Source: Bosea sp. RAC05
GTDB lineage: Bacteria > Pseudomonadota > Alphaproteobacteria > Rhizobiales > Beijerinckiaceae
Assembly: GCF_001713455.1 (NCBI RefSeq)
Contig: NZ_CP016464.1
Span: 3,706,001-3,770,000, forward strand
Direction of reading: 5' to 3'
DNA: 64,000 nt
Part shown: piece by piece, positions 27,454-39,676 of the stretch
Layout of the letters: the number at the start of each line of letters is the position of its first letter
Position numbering within the stretch: the stretch's first letter is position 1
Position numbers and translations under genes: made by a program
Notes under the pieces: generated by a model
What the model saw: the letters and a program-made list of their open reading frames with translations, nothing else
Told to the model about the DNA's origin: nothing
Database searches by the model: none

Positions 27454-29190
27454 ATGTTGCGGCGGCTGAAGGACGTCGGCTTCGCCGGCGCGACGATGGG
27501 GACCAATTTGCGCAAGTGGTTGATCGGAACGGGTGTCGTGGCCGTGCTCGCGGCCGGCGGCTACTGGGCGTGGCGTCCGGCCGGCGGTCCCTCCAGCGAG
27601 GCGGCCTACCGGACGGCCCCGATCGACCGCGGCCAGATCACCGCCGCCGTGCGCGCCACCGGCACGCTGACACCGATGACGACCGTGCTGGTCGGCTCGC
27701 AGCTCTCCGGCCAGATCGTCGAGATCCTCGCCGACTATAATTCCCAGGTGAAGGCCGGACAGGTCGTCGCGCGGCTCAACAGCGACCAGATCAGGACCCG
27801 CCGCGACGCCGCCCAGGCGGATGTGATGCAGGCGCGCGCCGACCTTCTGGTCAAGCGCGCCCAGCTCGACCGCGCCCGCTCGACACGGCTCAAGGCCAAC
27901 TCGACCGTCAAGGACCTCGAAGCCCAGCGCGACCGCGTCGCCGCGCAGCTCGCCGATGCGAAGCGCACCTTCGAGCGCCAGACCGAGCTGTTCAGCCGCG
28001 GCGCCGGCTCGCAGCAGACGCTCGACACCGCCCGCACCCAGCTCGAGGTGCAAACCGCGACTCTCGCCTCCAGCGAGGCACAGGTCGCCTCGGCCAAGGC
28101 CGAACTCAACGGGCTCGATGCCGACATCCTCCTCGCCGAGGGACAGGTGAAGTCCGGCGAGGCGCTGATCGCGCAGCGCGACGCCAAGCTGAAGGACATC
28201 CTGATCGACCTCGAGCGCACCGACATCCGCTCGCCCGTGGACGGCGTCGTCGTGCAGCGCCAGGTCGATCTCGGCCAGACCGTCGCCGCCTCGCTCTCGA
28301 CGCCGACCCTGTTCCAGATCGCGCAGGACCTGCGCACCATCGACATCTACGCCAATGTCGACGAGGCCGATGTCGGCCGCCTCAAGGCAGGCCAGCCGAC
28401 CACCTTCACCGTCAACGCCTATCCCAACCGCACCTTCGAGGGCCGCGTCGAGATGGTCAGGCTCGGCGCGCAGACCATCCAGAACGTCGTCACCTATACC
28501 GGCGTGATCCGGGTCGAGAACCGGGACATGGCGCTGCTGCCGGGGATGACCGCCAATCTCCAGGTCGTGACGGAGGACCGGCGCGACGTGCTGCGCGTCG
28601 CCAACGCCGCCTTGCGGTTCCGCCCCGCAGGGGCTGCCGCGCTCACCCCTGTGCCCGCCGCCACAGGCTCCGCCGCCGTCGCGGAGGCCACCCCCGCCGG
28701 CCGCGGCGCCGCCCAGGCCAATGCCTTCCGCGAGCGCATCGAGACCGAGCTGCAGCCGACGCCCGAGCAGAAGCAGGCCATCGCCGCCATCATGCAGGAG
28801 CGCCGCACCGGCTTTCGCGAGGCCATGGCCGGCATGAGCGAGGACGAGCGCCGCGCCGTCTTCCGCAAGGCGCGCGCCGACATGATCGCCAAGGTCGCCG
28901 CCGCGCTCGACCCCGAGCGCAGGGCCAAGTTCGAGGCGATGATGCAGGAGGGCCGCGGTGCGCCGCAGCAGGGCACGCCCGGTCGCGTCTATGTGCTCGG
29001 CGAGGACGGCCGCCCGCGCGCGGTGCCGGTCATGCTCGGCCCGACCGACGGCGCCTATACCGAACTCCTCTCCGGCGAGCTGACGCAGGGCCAGCCGGTC
29101 ATCGTCGGCGGCGGGCCGCGGCCTGCGGCCACCACGCCCGCCACCCCCGCCGGCCCGCCCATGCGCGGCGGCCCGCCGCGGATGTTCTGA
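27454..29190 (+). CDS. MacA-like periplasmic adaptor protein with Spy/CpxP-like insertion
   Basis: Membrane-fusion subunit of a tripartite ABC exporter. An N-terminal membrane anchor (about 22-40) is followed by a barrel-sandwich hybrid with the long coiled-coil hairpin (about 100-250, rich in Ala, Gln, Arg) and beta-barrel segments. VLVGSQLSGQIVEI and LERTDIRSPVDGVVVQRQVDLGQTV are typical of MacA. At 578 residues it is about 200 longer than usual. Residues about 425-510 form an extra helical unit with two (T/D)PEQ or DPER turns (QPTPEQKQAIAAI, LDPERRAKFEAM), like LTXXQ proteins. The barrel-proximal part resumes with GRVYVLGEDGRPRAVPV. The start could also be the ATG at 27496. Confidence 0.85.
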   Translation: MLRRLKDVGFAGATMGTNLRKWLIGTGVVAVLAAGGYWAWRPAGGPSSEAAYRTAPIDRGQITAAVRATGTLTPMTTVLVGSQLSGQIVEILADYNSQVKAGQVVARLNSDQIRTRRDAAQADVMQARADLLVKRAQLDRARSTRLKANSTVKDLEAQRDRVAAQLADAKRTFERQTELFSRGAGSQQTLDTARTQLEVQTATLASSEAQVASAKAELNGLDADILLAEGQVKSGEALIAQRDAKLKDILIDLERTDIRSPVDGVVVQRQVDLGQTVAASLSTPTLFQIAQDLRTIDIYANVDEADVGRLKAGQPTTFTVNAYPNRTFEGRVEMVRLGAQTIQNVVTYTGVIRVENRDMALLPGMTANLQVVTEDRRDVLRVANAALRFRPAGAAALTPVPAATGSAAVAEATPAGRGAAQANAFRERIETELQPTPEQKQAIAAIMQERRTGFREAMAGMSEDERRAVFRKARADMIAKVAAALDPERRAKFEAMMQEGRGAPQQGTPGRVYVLGEDGRPRAVPVMLGPTDGAYTELLSGELTQGQPVIVGGGPRPAATTPATPAGPPMRGGPPRMF

Positions 29191-29215
29191 TGGCCACCCC
29201 CTCCATCTGCGCGGC

Positions 29216-29979
<764 letters not shown>

Positions 29980-29983
<4 letters not shown>

Positions 29984-31212
29984 GCCTTCTCGAAGCGATC
30001 CGATCCGCCCTGTCGGCCATCGGGGCCAACGCGCTCCGCTCGGCCCTGACGATGCTGGGCATCATCATCGGCGTCGCCGCCGTGATCGCCATGGTCGCGA
30101 TCGGCTCGGGCGCGCGCGAGCGCGTGACCTCGCAGATCAAGTCGCTCGGCGCCAACCTCGCCATCGTTCAGTCCGGCAACGTCACGCAGGGCGGCGCCAG
30201 GCTCGGCGCCGGCGCCTCCTCGACGCTGACCGACGAGGATGCGACCGCCATCGCCAGGGAGGTCGACGGCGTTCTGGCCGCCGCCCCCGTCATCGTCACC
30301 CGGGCCCAGGCCGTCTTCGGCGGCGCCAACTGGTCGACGCAGATCACCGCCACCGATCTCGATTTCTTCACCGCCCGCGAATGGGATGTCGGCGAAGGGC
30401 GCCTGTTCGAGCCCGAGGAGCTGCGCCGCGGCGAGATCGTCGCCATCATCGGGCAGACGGTGGCGCGCAATCTCTTCGGCGAGCAGAACCCGCTCGAACA
30501 GCAGTTCCGCATCCGCAACGTGCCCTTCAAGGTCATCGGCGTGATGGCGCCCAAGGGCCAGTCGGCGCTGGGTCAGGACCAGGACGACGTCATTTTCGTG
30601 CCGCTCGACACCGGCCGGCGCCGGATCGTCGGCCGCAACTATGCCCGCGACCGCTCGGTCCAGACCATCATGGTGAAGTTCGCCAGCGAGGATGCGATCG
30701 CGCCCGGCATCGAGCAGACCAGCGCGCTGCTGCGCCAGCGCCACCGGCTGATGGCGGACCAGGAGGACGACTTCATCGTCCGCAACCTCACCGAGATCGC
30801 CAACACCGCCACCCAGGCCGCCAACACGCTGTCCTGGCTGCTGGCCGCGGTGGCCGGCGTCTCGCTGCTCGTCGGCGGCATCGGCATCATGAACATCATG
30901 CTGGTCTCGGTCACCGAGCGGACGCGCGAGATCGGCCTGCGGCTCGCGGTCGGGGCCCGCCAGCGCGACGTGCTGGCCCAATTCCTGATCGAAGCAACGA
31001 CGCTCGCCACGATCGGCGGGGCGGTGGGCATCGCGCTCGGCATCGGCTCGGCGCTCACGATTGCGCGGATCGCGGGCTGGCCCTCGGTCGTCTCGATCGA
31101 GACGATCCTGATCGCCGTCGGCGTCTCCGGCATGATCGGCGTGTTCTTCGGCTTCTACCCGGCCCGCCAGGCGGCACGGCTCGATCCGATCGAGGCGCTG
31201 CGCCGGGAGTGA
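29980..31212 (+). CDS. MacB-like ABC transporter permease
   Basis: 410-residue permease with the MacB/FtsX layout: one membrane helix at about 18-45 (ALTMLGIIIGVAAVIAMVAI), a periplasmic domain of about 220 residues, then three helices at the C-terminus (LLAAVAGVSLLVGGIGIMNIMLVSVTERTREIG region, about 280-400). The terminal FYPARQAARLDPIEALRRE is a family signature. It starts at GTG within the ATPase stop codon. Substrates may be peptides, lipids or macrolides. No TolC-like gene lies in the window. Confidence 0.93.
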
Positions 31213-31278
31213 AGGGCCTGTCTTTCGCAGGTTGGCGAAAGGGGCGTTTAACCCGTCGCCGCTAACGTAACGCGACTG

Positions 31279-32274
31279 ATGCCTGCCCCCTTCGGGGATC
31301 TCCTCGCCATGCTCGACACGACCCTGCCCAAGCCCTCCAGCCATCCCGCCAGCCTCTATCAGGAGGCCCTGTCGGGACCGGGCGGCGCGTGGTCCTGCGA
31401 TCTCGCGACCGAAGTGCTGACCTGGACCGATGGCGTGTACGACCTGTTCGGCATCCAGCGCGGTCTGAAGCTGCATCGCGCGATGTCGCTCGACGTCTAC
31501 CAGAGCCAGAGTCGCAGCGAGATGGAACGGCACCGGGCCGCAGCCATCCGCAGCGGCACGGGCTTCGTGCTCGATTGCCAGCTTCGCTCCGGCGGCCGCA
31601 GCCGCTGGATGCGCCTGCGCGTCGGCGTCGGCTATGATCAGGGCCGCCCGGTCCGGATCTTCGGCTCGAAGCAGGACATCACGGCCGAAAAGAAGATGTG
31701 GGACGGGCTGGTCACGGCCGCAGGCCAGGACCCGCTGACCGGGCTGACAAACCGACGCGCCTTCGAGGAGGCCGCGCGCGAACTCAGCCGCCAAGCGAGC
31801 GGGCCGCAGGGCTTTGCGCTCGCCGTGTTGTCGATCGACGATGTCGAGACGCTGCGCGAGCGCCACGACCATGCCGGCGCGCTCGCCTGCCTGCGCTGCC
31901 TGGGCGAGCGGCTGGCGCGGCAGTTTCCGGATGCGATCCTCGTCTCCCGGATCGGCGGCGGCGAATTCGCCCTGCTGCTGCGCATCGGCGGCGCCAGCGC
32001 GCTCGGAGCCACGCTCGGCAGTGCCCATCGCCTGCTGACCCGCCCCGTCCCGCATGGCAGCGGGGCGATCGAGATTGGCCTGTCGGTCGGCGCGGCGCTG
32101 CTCAAGCCCTCGCATCGCGACGACCCGAAGCGGCTTTTCGCCGAAGCCGATTCCGCGCTTTACGTGGCGCGGGCGGCCGGGAGCAACTGCGTGCGGGTTT
32201 TCGACGGCATGATCGCGCGGCCAACAGTGGCCGCGCGGACCGGCACGGCCAGTCTCAGCCCTTCACGCTCCTGA
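31279..32274 (+). CDS. PAS-GGDEF protein with degenerate active site
   Basis: 331-residue signalling protein. A PAS-like sensor lies at about 35-135 (WSCDLATEVLTWTDGVYDLFGI, then RIFGSKQDITAEKK) and a GGDEF domain at about 150-310 (DPLTGLTNRRAFEEA). The active-site loop reads RIGGGEF, so the catalytic acidic residue of GGDEF is replaced by Gly. No RxxD inhibitory site is visible at the normal position. Cyclic-di-GMP synthesis is therefore unlikely, and a regulatory or GTP-binding role is more plausible. The start may instead be the ATG at 31309, which has a better ribosome site. The 3' end overlaps the convergent flavodoxin gene by 20 bp. Confidence 0.82.
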   Translation: MPAPFGDLLAMLDTTLPKPSSHPASLYQEALSGPGGAWSCDLATEVLTWTDGVYDLFGIQRGLKLHRAMSLDVYQSQSRSEMERHRAAAIRSGTGFVLDCQLRSGGRSRWMRLRVGVGYDQGRPVRIFGSKQDITAEKKMWDGLVTAAGQDPLTGLTNRRAFEEAARELSRQASGPQGFALAVLSIDDVETLRERHDHAGALACLRCLGERLARQFPDAILVSRIGGGEFALLLRIGGASALGATLGSAHRLLTRPVPHGSGAIEIGLSVGAALLKPSHRDDPKRLFAEADSALYVARAAGSNCVRVFDGMIARPTVAARTGTASLSPSRS

Positions 32275-32824
32275 CGACCTCGGCGACATTGGCGCCGAAC
32301 GCCTCGGCGGTCTTCAGATCGCCCGGGATCATCTCGTCGACGCCGGCATCGGAAGGCGAGGTCACGAGCAGGCCCTGATAGCCGCCGAGATTGTTGAGGT
32401 CGTCGCGGGTGCTGGACTTGGCGTTGGAGGGGTGCATCCCCGTGCCGGTCCAGAGCATCTTGTGCTGGGCGGCGAGCACGGCGAGATAGGCGATGGTCGA
32501 GCCCTTGTCGCCGTTCAGCGTCGCGGAATTGGTGAAGCCGGCCGCGATCTTGCCCTTCCAGTCCATCGTATACCAAGGCTTGCTGGAGGCGTCGGCGAAC
32601 TTTTTGAACTGCCAGGAGACGCTGCCCATATAGGTCGGCGAGCCGAAGACGATCCCGTCCGCCGCCTTCAGCGTGGCCCAGGCGGCCTCGGGCAGGTTGC
32701 CGTCGGCATCGATGGCGAGCAGGTCGACGCTGGCGCCCGTGCCGCGCGCACCCCTGGCGACATGCTCGGCGACCCTGGCGGTGTGGCCGTAGCCGGAATG
32801 GAAGACGATGGCGATCTGGGTCAT
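32255..32824 (-). CDS. Flavodoxin family protein, NAD(P)H:quinone oxidoreductase type
   Basis: 189-residue FMN-binding flavodoxin-fold protein. The phosphate-binding loop is FHSGYGHTARVAEHVA at about residues 7-22, and the isoalloxazine-contact segment is FGSPTYMGSVSWQFKKF. WrbA-like quinone reductases share these. The ATG at 32824 follows AGGAGG and is preferred over upstream in-frame starts. It lies 126 bp downstream of the GNAT gene and may be part of the metH transcript or separate. Confidence 0.88.
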   Translation of the reverse strand: MTQIAIVFHSGYGHTARVAEHVARGARGTGASVDLLAIDADGNLPEAAWATLKAADGIVFGSPTYMGSVSWQFKKFADASSKPWYTMDWKGKIAAGFTNSATLNGDKGSTIAYLAVLAAQHKMLWTGTGMHPSNAKSSTRDDLNNLGGYQGLLVTSPSDAGVDEMIPGDLKTAEAFGANVAEVVRSVKG

Positions 32825-32950
32825 GGGGAGCCTCCTGAGGATCGGTGCGTAGGGTGGCCTCAAGATGTTGCGGTGCGACGACGTCCGCAACGGCCAAACG
32901 ATTGCCGCCGCGCAGGCTCGGGATGGCGCCGGCGCAATGCCGGCTGCGGT

Positions 32951-33385
32951 TCAGCCAAGCGGTCGGACGAAGACGACGTTCTCGTCGAGCGAGCGACCGG
33001 TCTCGCGCCAGCCATGCCGGCGATAGAAGCGCTCCGCCCTGGTGCCAGCACCGGTGGTGAGATGGGCCTGGGCGATGCCGGCCGCCATCAGACCCGCGAG
33101 TGCCGCGTCCAGCAGCGCCCGGCCGTGGCCCTGCCCCTCACAATCCGGATCGACGAACAGCGCCCAGATCAGCCCGGTCTGGTGATTGGCGCAGGTGAAG
33201 CCGGCGATGTCGCCGCCCGCTTCCGACACCAGGAAGATCGCCTGGTCGCGATACCAGGCGACCTCGGCATCGGTCACCCGCGAGGGATCCGACAGCACGT
33301 TCTCGCGCACGCCCATGCGGATCGCATGGATGCGCGGCTGGTCGGCCGGCGTCGCCTTGCGGATCACGGGCGAGGCTCCGCTCAT
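32951..33385 (-). CDS. GNAT family N-acetyltransferase
   Basis: 144-residue acetyltransferase with the GNAT core: IRKATPADQPRIHAIR at the N-terminus, IWALFVDPDCEGQGHGRALL with the acetyl-CoA pyrophosphate-binding Q/RxxGxG/A motif, and the C-terminal ERFYRRHGWRETGR. The substrate is unknown. The start overlaps the PhnA-like gene by 4 bp, so the two are co-translated downstream of metH. Confidence 0.88.
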   Translation of the reverse strand: MSGASPVIRKATPADQPRIHAIRMGVRENVLSDPSRVTDAEVAWYRDQAIFLVSEAGGDIAGFTCANHQTGLIWALFVDPDCEGQGHGRALLDAALAGLMAAGIAQAHLTTGAGTRAERFYRRHGWRETGRSLDENVVFVRPLG

Positions 33386-33684
33386 CCGCGCTTGCGCACG
33401 AACTCGGTGCGCAGCACGAGGCCGCGGATCGTCTCGTGCCGGCAGTCGATCTCCTCGGGATCATCGGTGAGGCGGATCGAGCGGATCACGGTGCCCTGCT
33501 TCAGGGTCTGGCCGGCGCCCTTGACCTTGAGGTCCTTGATCAGGACGACGGAATCGCCGTCGGCCAGCGTGTTGCCGGCGGCATCGCGCACGACGATGCC
33601 GTCCGGCGCGGCCGCCGCGGCCATCTCGGAGGCGGGGCGCCACTCGCCCGTCACCTCGTCATAGACGTAGTCGTCGTCAGCCAT
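33382..33684 (-). CDS. PhnA-like (YjdM family) protein lacking the zinc ribbon
   Basis: 100-residue protein matching the C-terminal PhnA domain: VVRDAAGNTLADGDSVVLIKDLKVKG and the terminal LRTEFVRKR. In E. coli PhnA this domain follows a Cys4 zinc ribbon. Here the N-terminal 25 residues contain no Cys; the only Cys is in EEIDCRHET. The cellular role of the family is unclear despite the phosphonate-derived name. The ATG at 33684 was chosen because it starts the conserved region. The gene lies 110 bp after metH. Confidence 0.85.
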   Translation of the reverse strand: MADDDYVYDEVTGEWRPASEMAAAAAPDGIVVRDAAGNTLADGDSVVLIKDLKVKGAGQTLKQGTVIRSIRLTDDPEEIDCRHETIRGLVLRTEFVRKRG

Positions 33685-33794
33685 GTCCGGTCCGTTCCGT
33701 GTCCGAGGTCGGGCCGGCAGGCCCTGCGGGGCTATACGCCGCCCCACCCCCATTCAACAAGGGCAGACTGTGAAACCCGCCACGGACGGAGGCG

Positions 33795-37550
<3,756 letters not shown>

Positions 37551-37596
37551 GGTGCGCTTTCGTCTCAGTTCTTGCTGGCGCGGGTGGCGCCCTTGC

Positions 37597-37677
37597 CGTC
37601 ATTGCGAGGGTCAAAGCGACGACGCAGATCCAGATGGCCAGTGAGCCCTGGATTGCGCCGCTACGCTCGCGATGACG
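37597..37677. repeat. 81-bp palindromic repeat between metF and metH
   Basis: The ends are inverted: CGTCATTGCGAG (37597-37608) and CTCGCGATGACG (37666-37677) pair at 11 of 12 positions, with GATCCAG and CTGGATT forming a second stem inside. The end sequence is typical of dispersed palindromic elements that occur in many alphaproteobacteria. It fills most of the gap between two co-directional genes and could influence metH expression by folding in the mRNA. Confidence 0.65.
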
Positions 37678-37680
37678 AAT

Positions 37681-38592
37681 TCACTCCGCCGCGGCAGCCT
37701 GTGCCTCGCCACGCTCCGGCTTGACCCCGGCGAGATGGCAGATGGCATAGACCAGATCGGCTTTATTCATCGTGTAGAAATGCAGGTCGCCGACGCCGCG
37801 GTCGATCAGGTCCAGCACCTGCTCGGCGCAGACGGCGGCCGCCACGAGCCGGCGCGTCGCAGCGTCCTCCTCCAGACCCTCGAAGCGGTCGGCCAGCCAT
37901 TGCGGCACGCTCGCTCCCGTCTTGCGGGCGAAATTCGCGGTCTGCTTGAAGTTCTGAACGGGCACGATGCCGGGCAGGATCGGGATGTCGATCCCGGCCG
38001 CACGGACCTTGTCGAGATAGCGGAAATAGACGTCGTTATCGAAGAAGAACTGGGTGATCGCGCGCGTCGCCCCGGCGTCGACCTTCTTCTTCAGCGCGTC
38101 GATGTCGGCCTCCAGCGAGGCCGCCTCGGGATGCTTTTCCGGATAGGCCGAGACCGTGACCTCGAAATCGCCGATGCGCTTCAGGCCCGCCACCAGATCC
38201 GACGTCTGGTGGTATCCGTCCGGATGCGGCTCGTAGACCGTGCCGAGCCCGCCGGCGGGATCGCCGCGCAGCGCCACGACATGACGCACGCCGGCCTCCC
38301 AATAGCCGCGGATGACCTCGTCGACCTCGTCGCGGGACGCGGAGACGCAGGTGAGATGGGCCGCCGGCTTCAGGCCGGTCTCCTCGACCATGCGCTTGAC
38401 GGTGGCGTGGGTGCGCTCGCGCGTCGAGCCGCCGGCACCATAGGTCACCGAGACGAAGGACGGAGCGAGCGGCTCCAGCCGGCGCACGCTCTCCCAGAGC
38501 GAGACCTCCATCTCGGCGGTCTTGGGCGGGAAGAACTCGAAGGAGACCTTCGGGCGGCGGGAGCCATGCCGGCTCGGGCGGAACGCGTTCAT
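37681..38592 (-). CDS. metF: 5,10-methylenetetrahydrofolate reductase
   Basis: FAD enzyme that makes methyltetrahydrofolate for MetH. The 303-residue protein shows the N-terminal VSFEFFPPKTAEME, SVTYGAGGSTRERT, the folate/FAD region HLTCVSASRDEV and VVALRGDPAGG, then AYPEKHPEA and TQFFFD. GIVPVQNFKQ completes the family pattern. The start shares one base with the ArsR-methyltransferase stop codon. It is followed by metH, so enzyme and consumer are co-expressed. Confidence 0.97.
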   Translation of the reverse strand: MNAFRPSRHGSRRPKVSFEFFPPKTAEMEVSLWESVRRLEPLAPSFVSVTYGAGGSTRERTHATVKRMVEETGLKPAAHLTCVSASRDEVDEVIRGYWEAGVRHVVALRGDPAGGLGTVYEPHPDGYHQTSDLVAGLKRIGDFEVTVSAYPEKHPEAASLEADIDALKKKVDAGATRAITQFFFDNDVYFRYLDKVRAAGIDIPILPGIVPVQNFKQTANFARKTGASVPQWLADRFEGLEEDAATRRLVAAAVCAEQVLDLIDRGVGDLHFYTMNKADLVYAICHLAGVKPERGEAQAAAAE

Positions 38593-39626
38593 CAGGCTAC
38601 CTCTAGATTGGTCTGTCGCGGCATCGGGTCGGACTGCACGCGCCGGTCGCAGCCCCGCCAGAGCATCACGGGCAACTGGCCCGAGCCGCCGCCGGCGAGC
38701 TTGATTTCCTCGGAGAGATCGCAGGCCAGCCCGCTCTCGGCGAACCAGCCGGCAATCTGGGCCCGCGAGAAGCCGAGCCGGCGATGGGCATGCTCGGCCC
38801 GCAGGAACTCCATCTCGTGCGGCGCGAAATCGACGACGATGAGCCGTCCGCCGGGAGCCAGCATCGCGGCCGCCTCGCGCACCGCGCGCCCGGGATCGTC
38901 GAGGAAGTGCAGCACCTGGTGGATCACCACGAGATCGAAACTGCCGCGCGGGAACGGCAGCGCATAGATGTCGCCCTGCCGCAGTTCGACGCGCGCCAGC
39001 CCCACCTTCTCGAGATTGGCTCGCGCCACGGCGAGCATGGCATGGTTGGCGTCGACACCGACCGCGCGCCCGAATTTCGGCGCGATGCGCTCGAGCATCC
39101 GGCCGGTGCCGGTGCCGAGGTCGAGCATGCTTCCGGGCGTGCCCTTCCCCACCGCGGCCTCGACGGCGGCCTCGACCGCCTCGTCGGGAACATGCAGCGA
39201 GCGCAGCCGGTCCCAGTCGCGCGCCACGCTGGCGAAATAGGATTGCGCAGCCTCAGCTCGTGTGCCGCGAACCGCCGCGAGCCGCTCGCGATCGGCGGCC
39301 AGCACCGGGTCCGACCGGTCGAGCCAGGCGGCGAGCGAGGCGGCGAAGGCCCCGCCGGTGCCGGTTTCGTCGAGCCGGAAGAAGGCCCAGGCGCCTTCGC
39401 GCGAGCGCCTGACCAGCCCCGCCTCGGCCAGCAGCTTGAGATGGCGCGAAATCCGCGGCTGCGACTGCCCGAGGATGTCGGTCAGGTCCGACACCGACAA
39501 CTCGCCTTCCGACAGCAGCGCCAGGATGCGCAGCCGCGTCTCCTCCCCCGCGGCGCGCAGCGCAGCGAGCAGGACGTCGGAGGCGAGCGTGGTCGGCAGG
39601 CGCAAACAGGAACTCCGCAACGGCAT
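38592..39626 (-). CDS. ArsR-family regulator fused to a SAM-dependent methyltransferase
   Basis: 344-residue fusion. An ArsR-type winged helix (about 15-90) contains LLSEGELSVSDLTDILGQSQPRISRHLKLLAEAGLV. From about 120 a class I methyltransferase fold follows, with SAM motif MLDLGTGTGRMLERIAP and the later VLHFLDDPGRAVREAAAML, GGRLIVVDFAP. It heads an operon with metF and metH. ArsR regulators of the SahR type control methionine-cycle genes in Proteobacteria and sense SAH or SAM; the methyltransferase part could be the sensor. That role is inference. A near-palindromic site overlaps its promoter. Confidence 0.88.
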   Translation of the reverse strand: MPLRSSCLRLPTTLASDVLLAALRAAGEETRLRILALLSEGELSVSDLTDILGQSQPRISRHLKLLAEAGLVRRSREGAWAFFRLDETGTGGAFAASLAAWLDRSDPVLAADRERLAAVRGTRAEAAQSYFASVARDWDRLRSLHVPDEAVEAAVEAAVGKGTPGSMLDLGTGTGRMLERIAPKFGRAVGVDANHAMLAVARANLEKVGLARVELRQGDIYALPFPRGSFDLVVIHQVLHFLDDPGRAVREAAAMLAPGGRLIVVDFAPHEMEFLRAEHAHRRLGFSRAQIAGWFAESGLACDLSEEIKLAGGGSGQLPVMLWRGCDRRVQSDPMPRQTNLEVA

Positions 39627-39636
39627 CCAAAAAGAT

Positions 39637-39674
39637 ATAAAGATATGTTTATGTCACTCTCGGCATGGACGCAA
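39637..39674 (-). promoter_or_regulatory. Promoter and SahR-like operator of the metF-metH operon
   Basis: On the minus strand TTGCGT (39669-39674), a 17-bp spacer and TAAACA (39646-39651) precede the ArsR-methyltransferase start at 39626. The operator ATAAAGATATGTTTAT (plus strand 39637-39652) is palindromic except for one position and covers the -10. Two tandem AAAGATAT units lie at 39631 and 39639. The fused regulator is the expected ligand. Confidence 0.55.
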
Positions 39675-39676
39675 GA

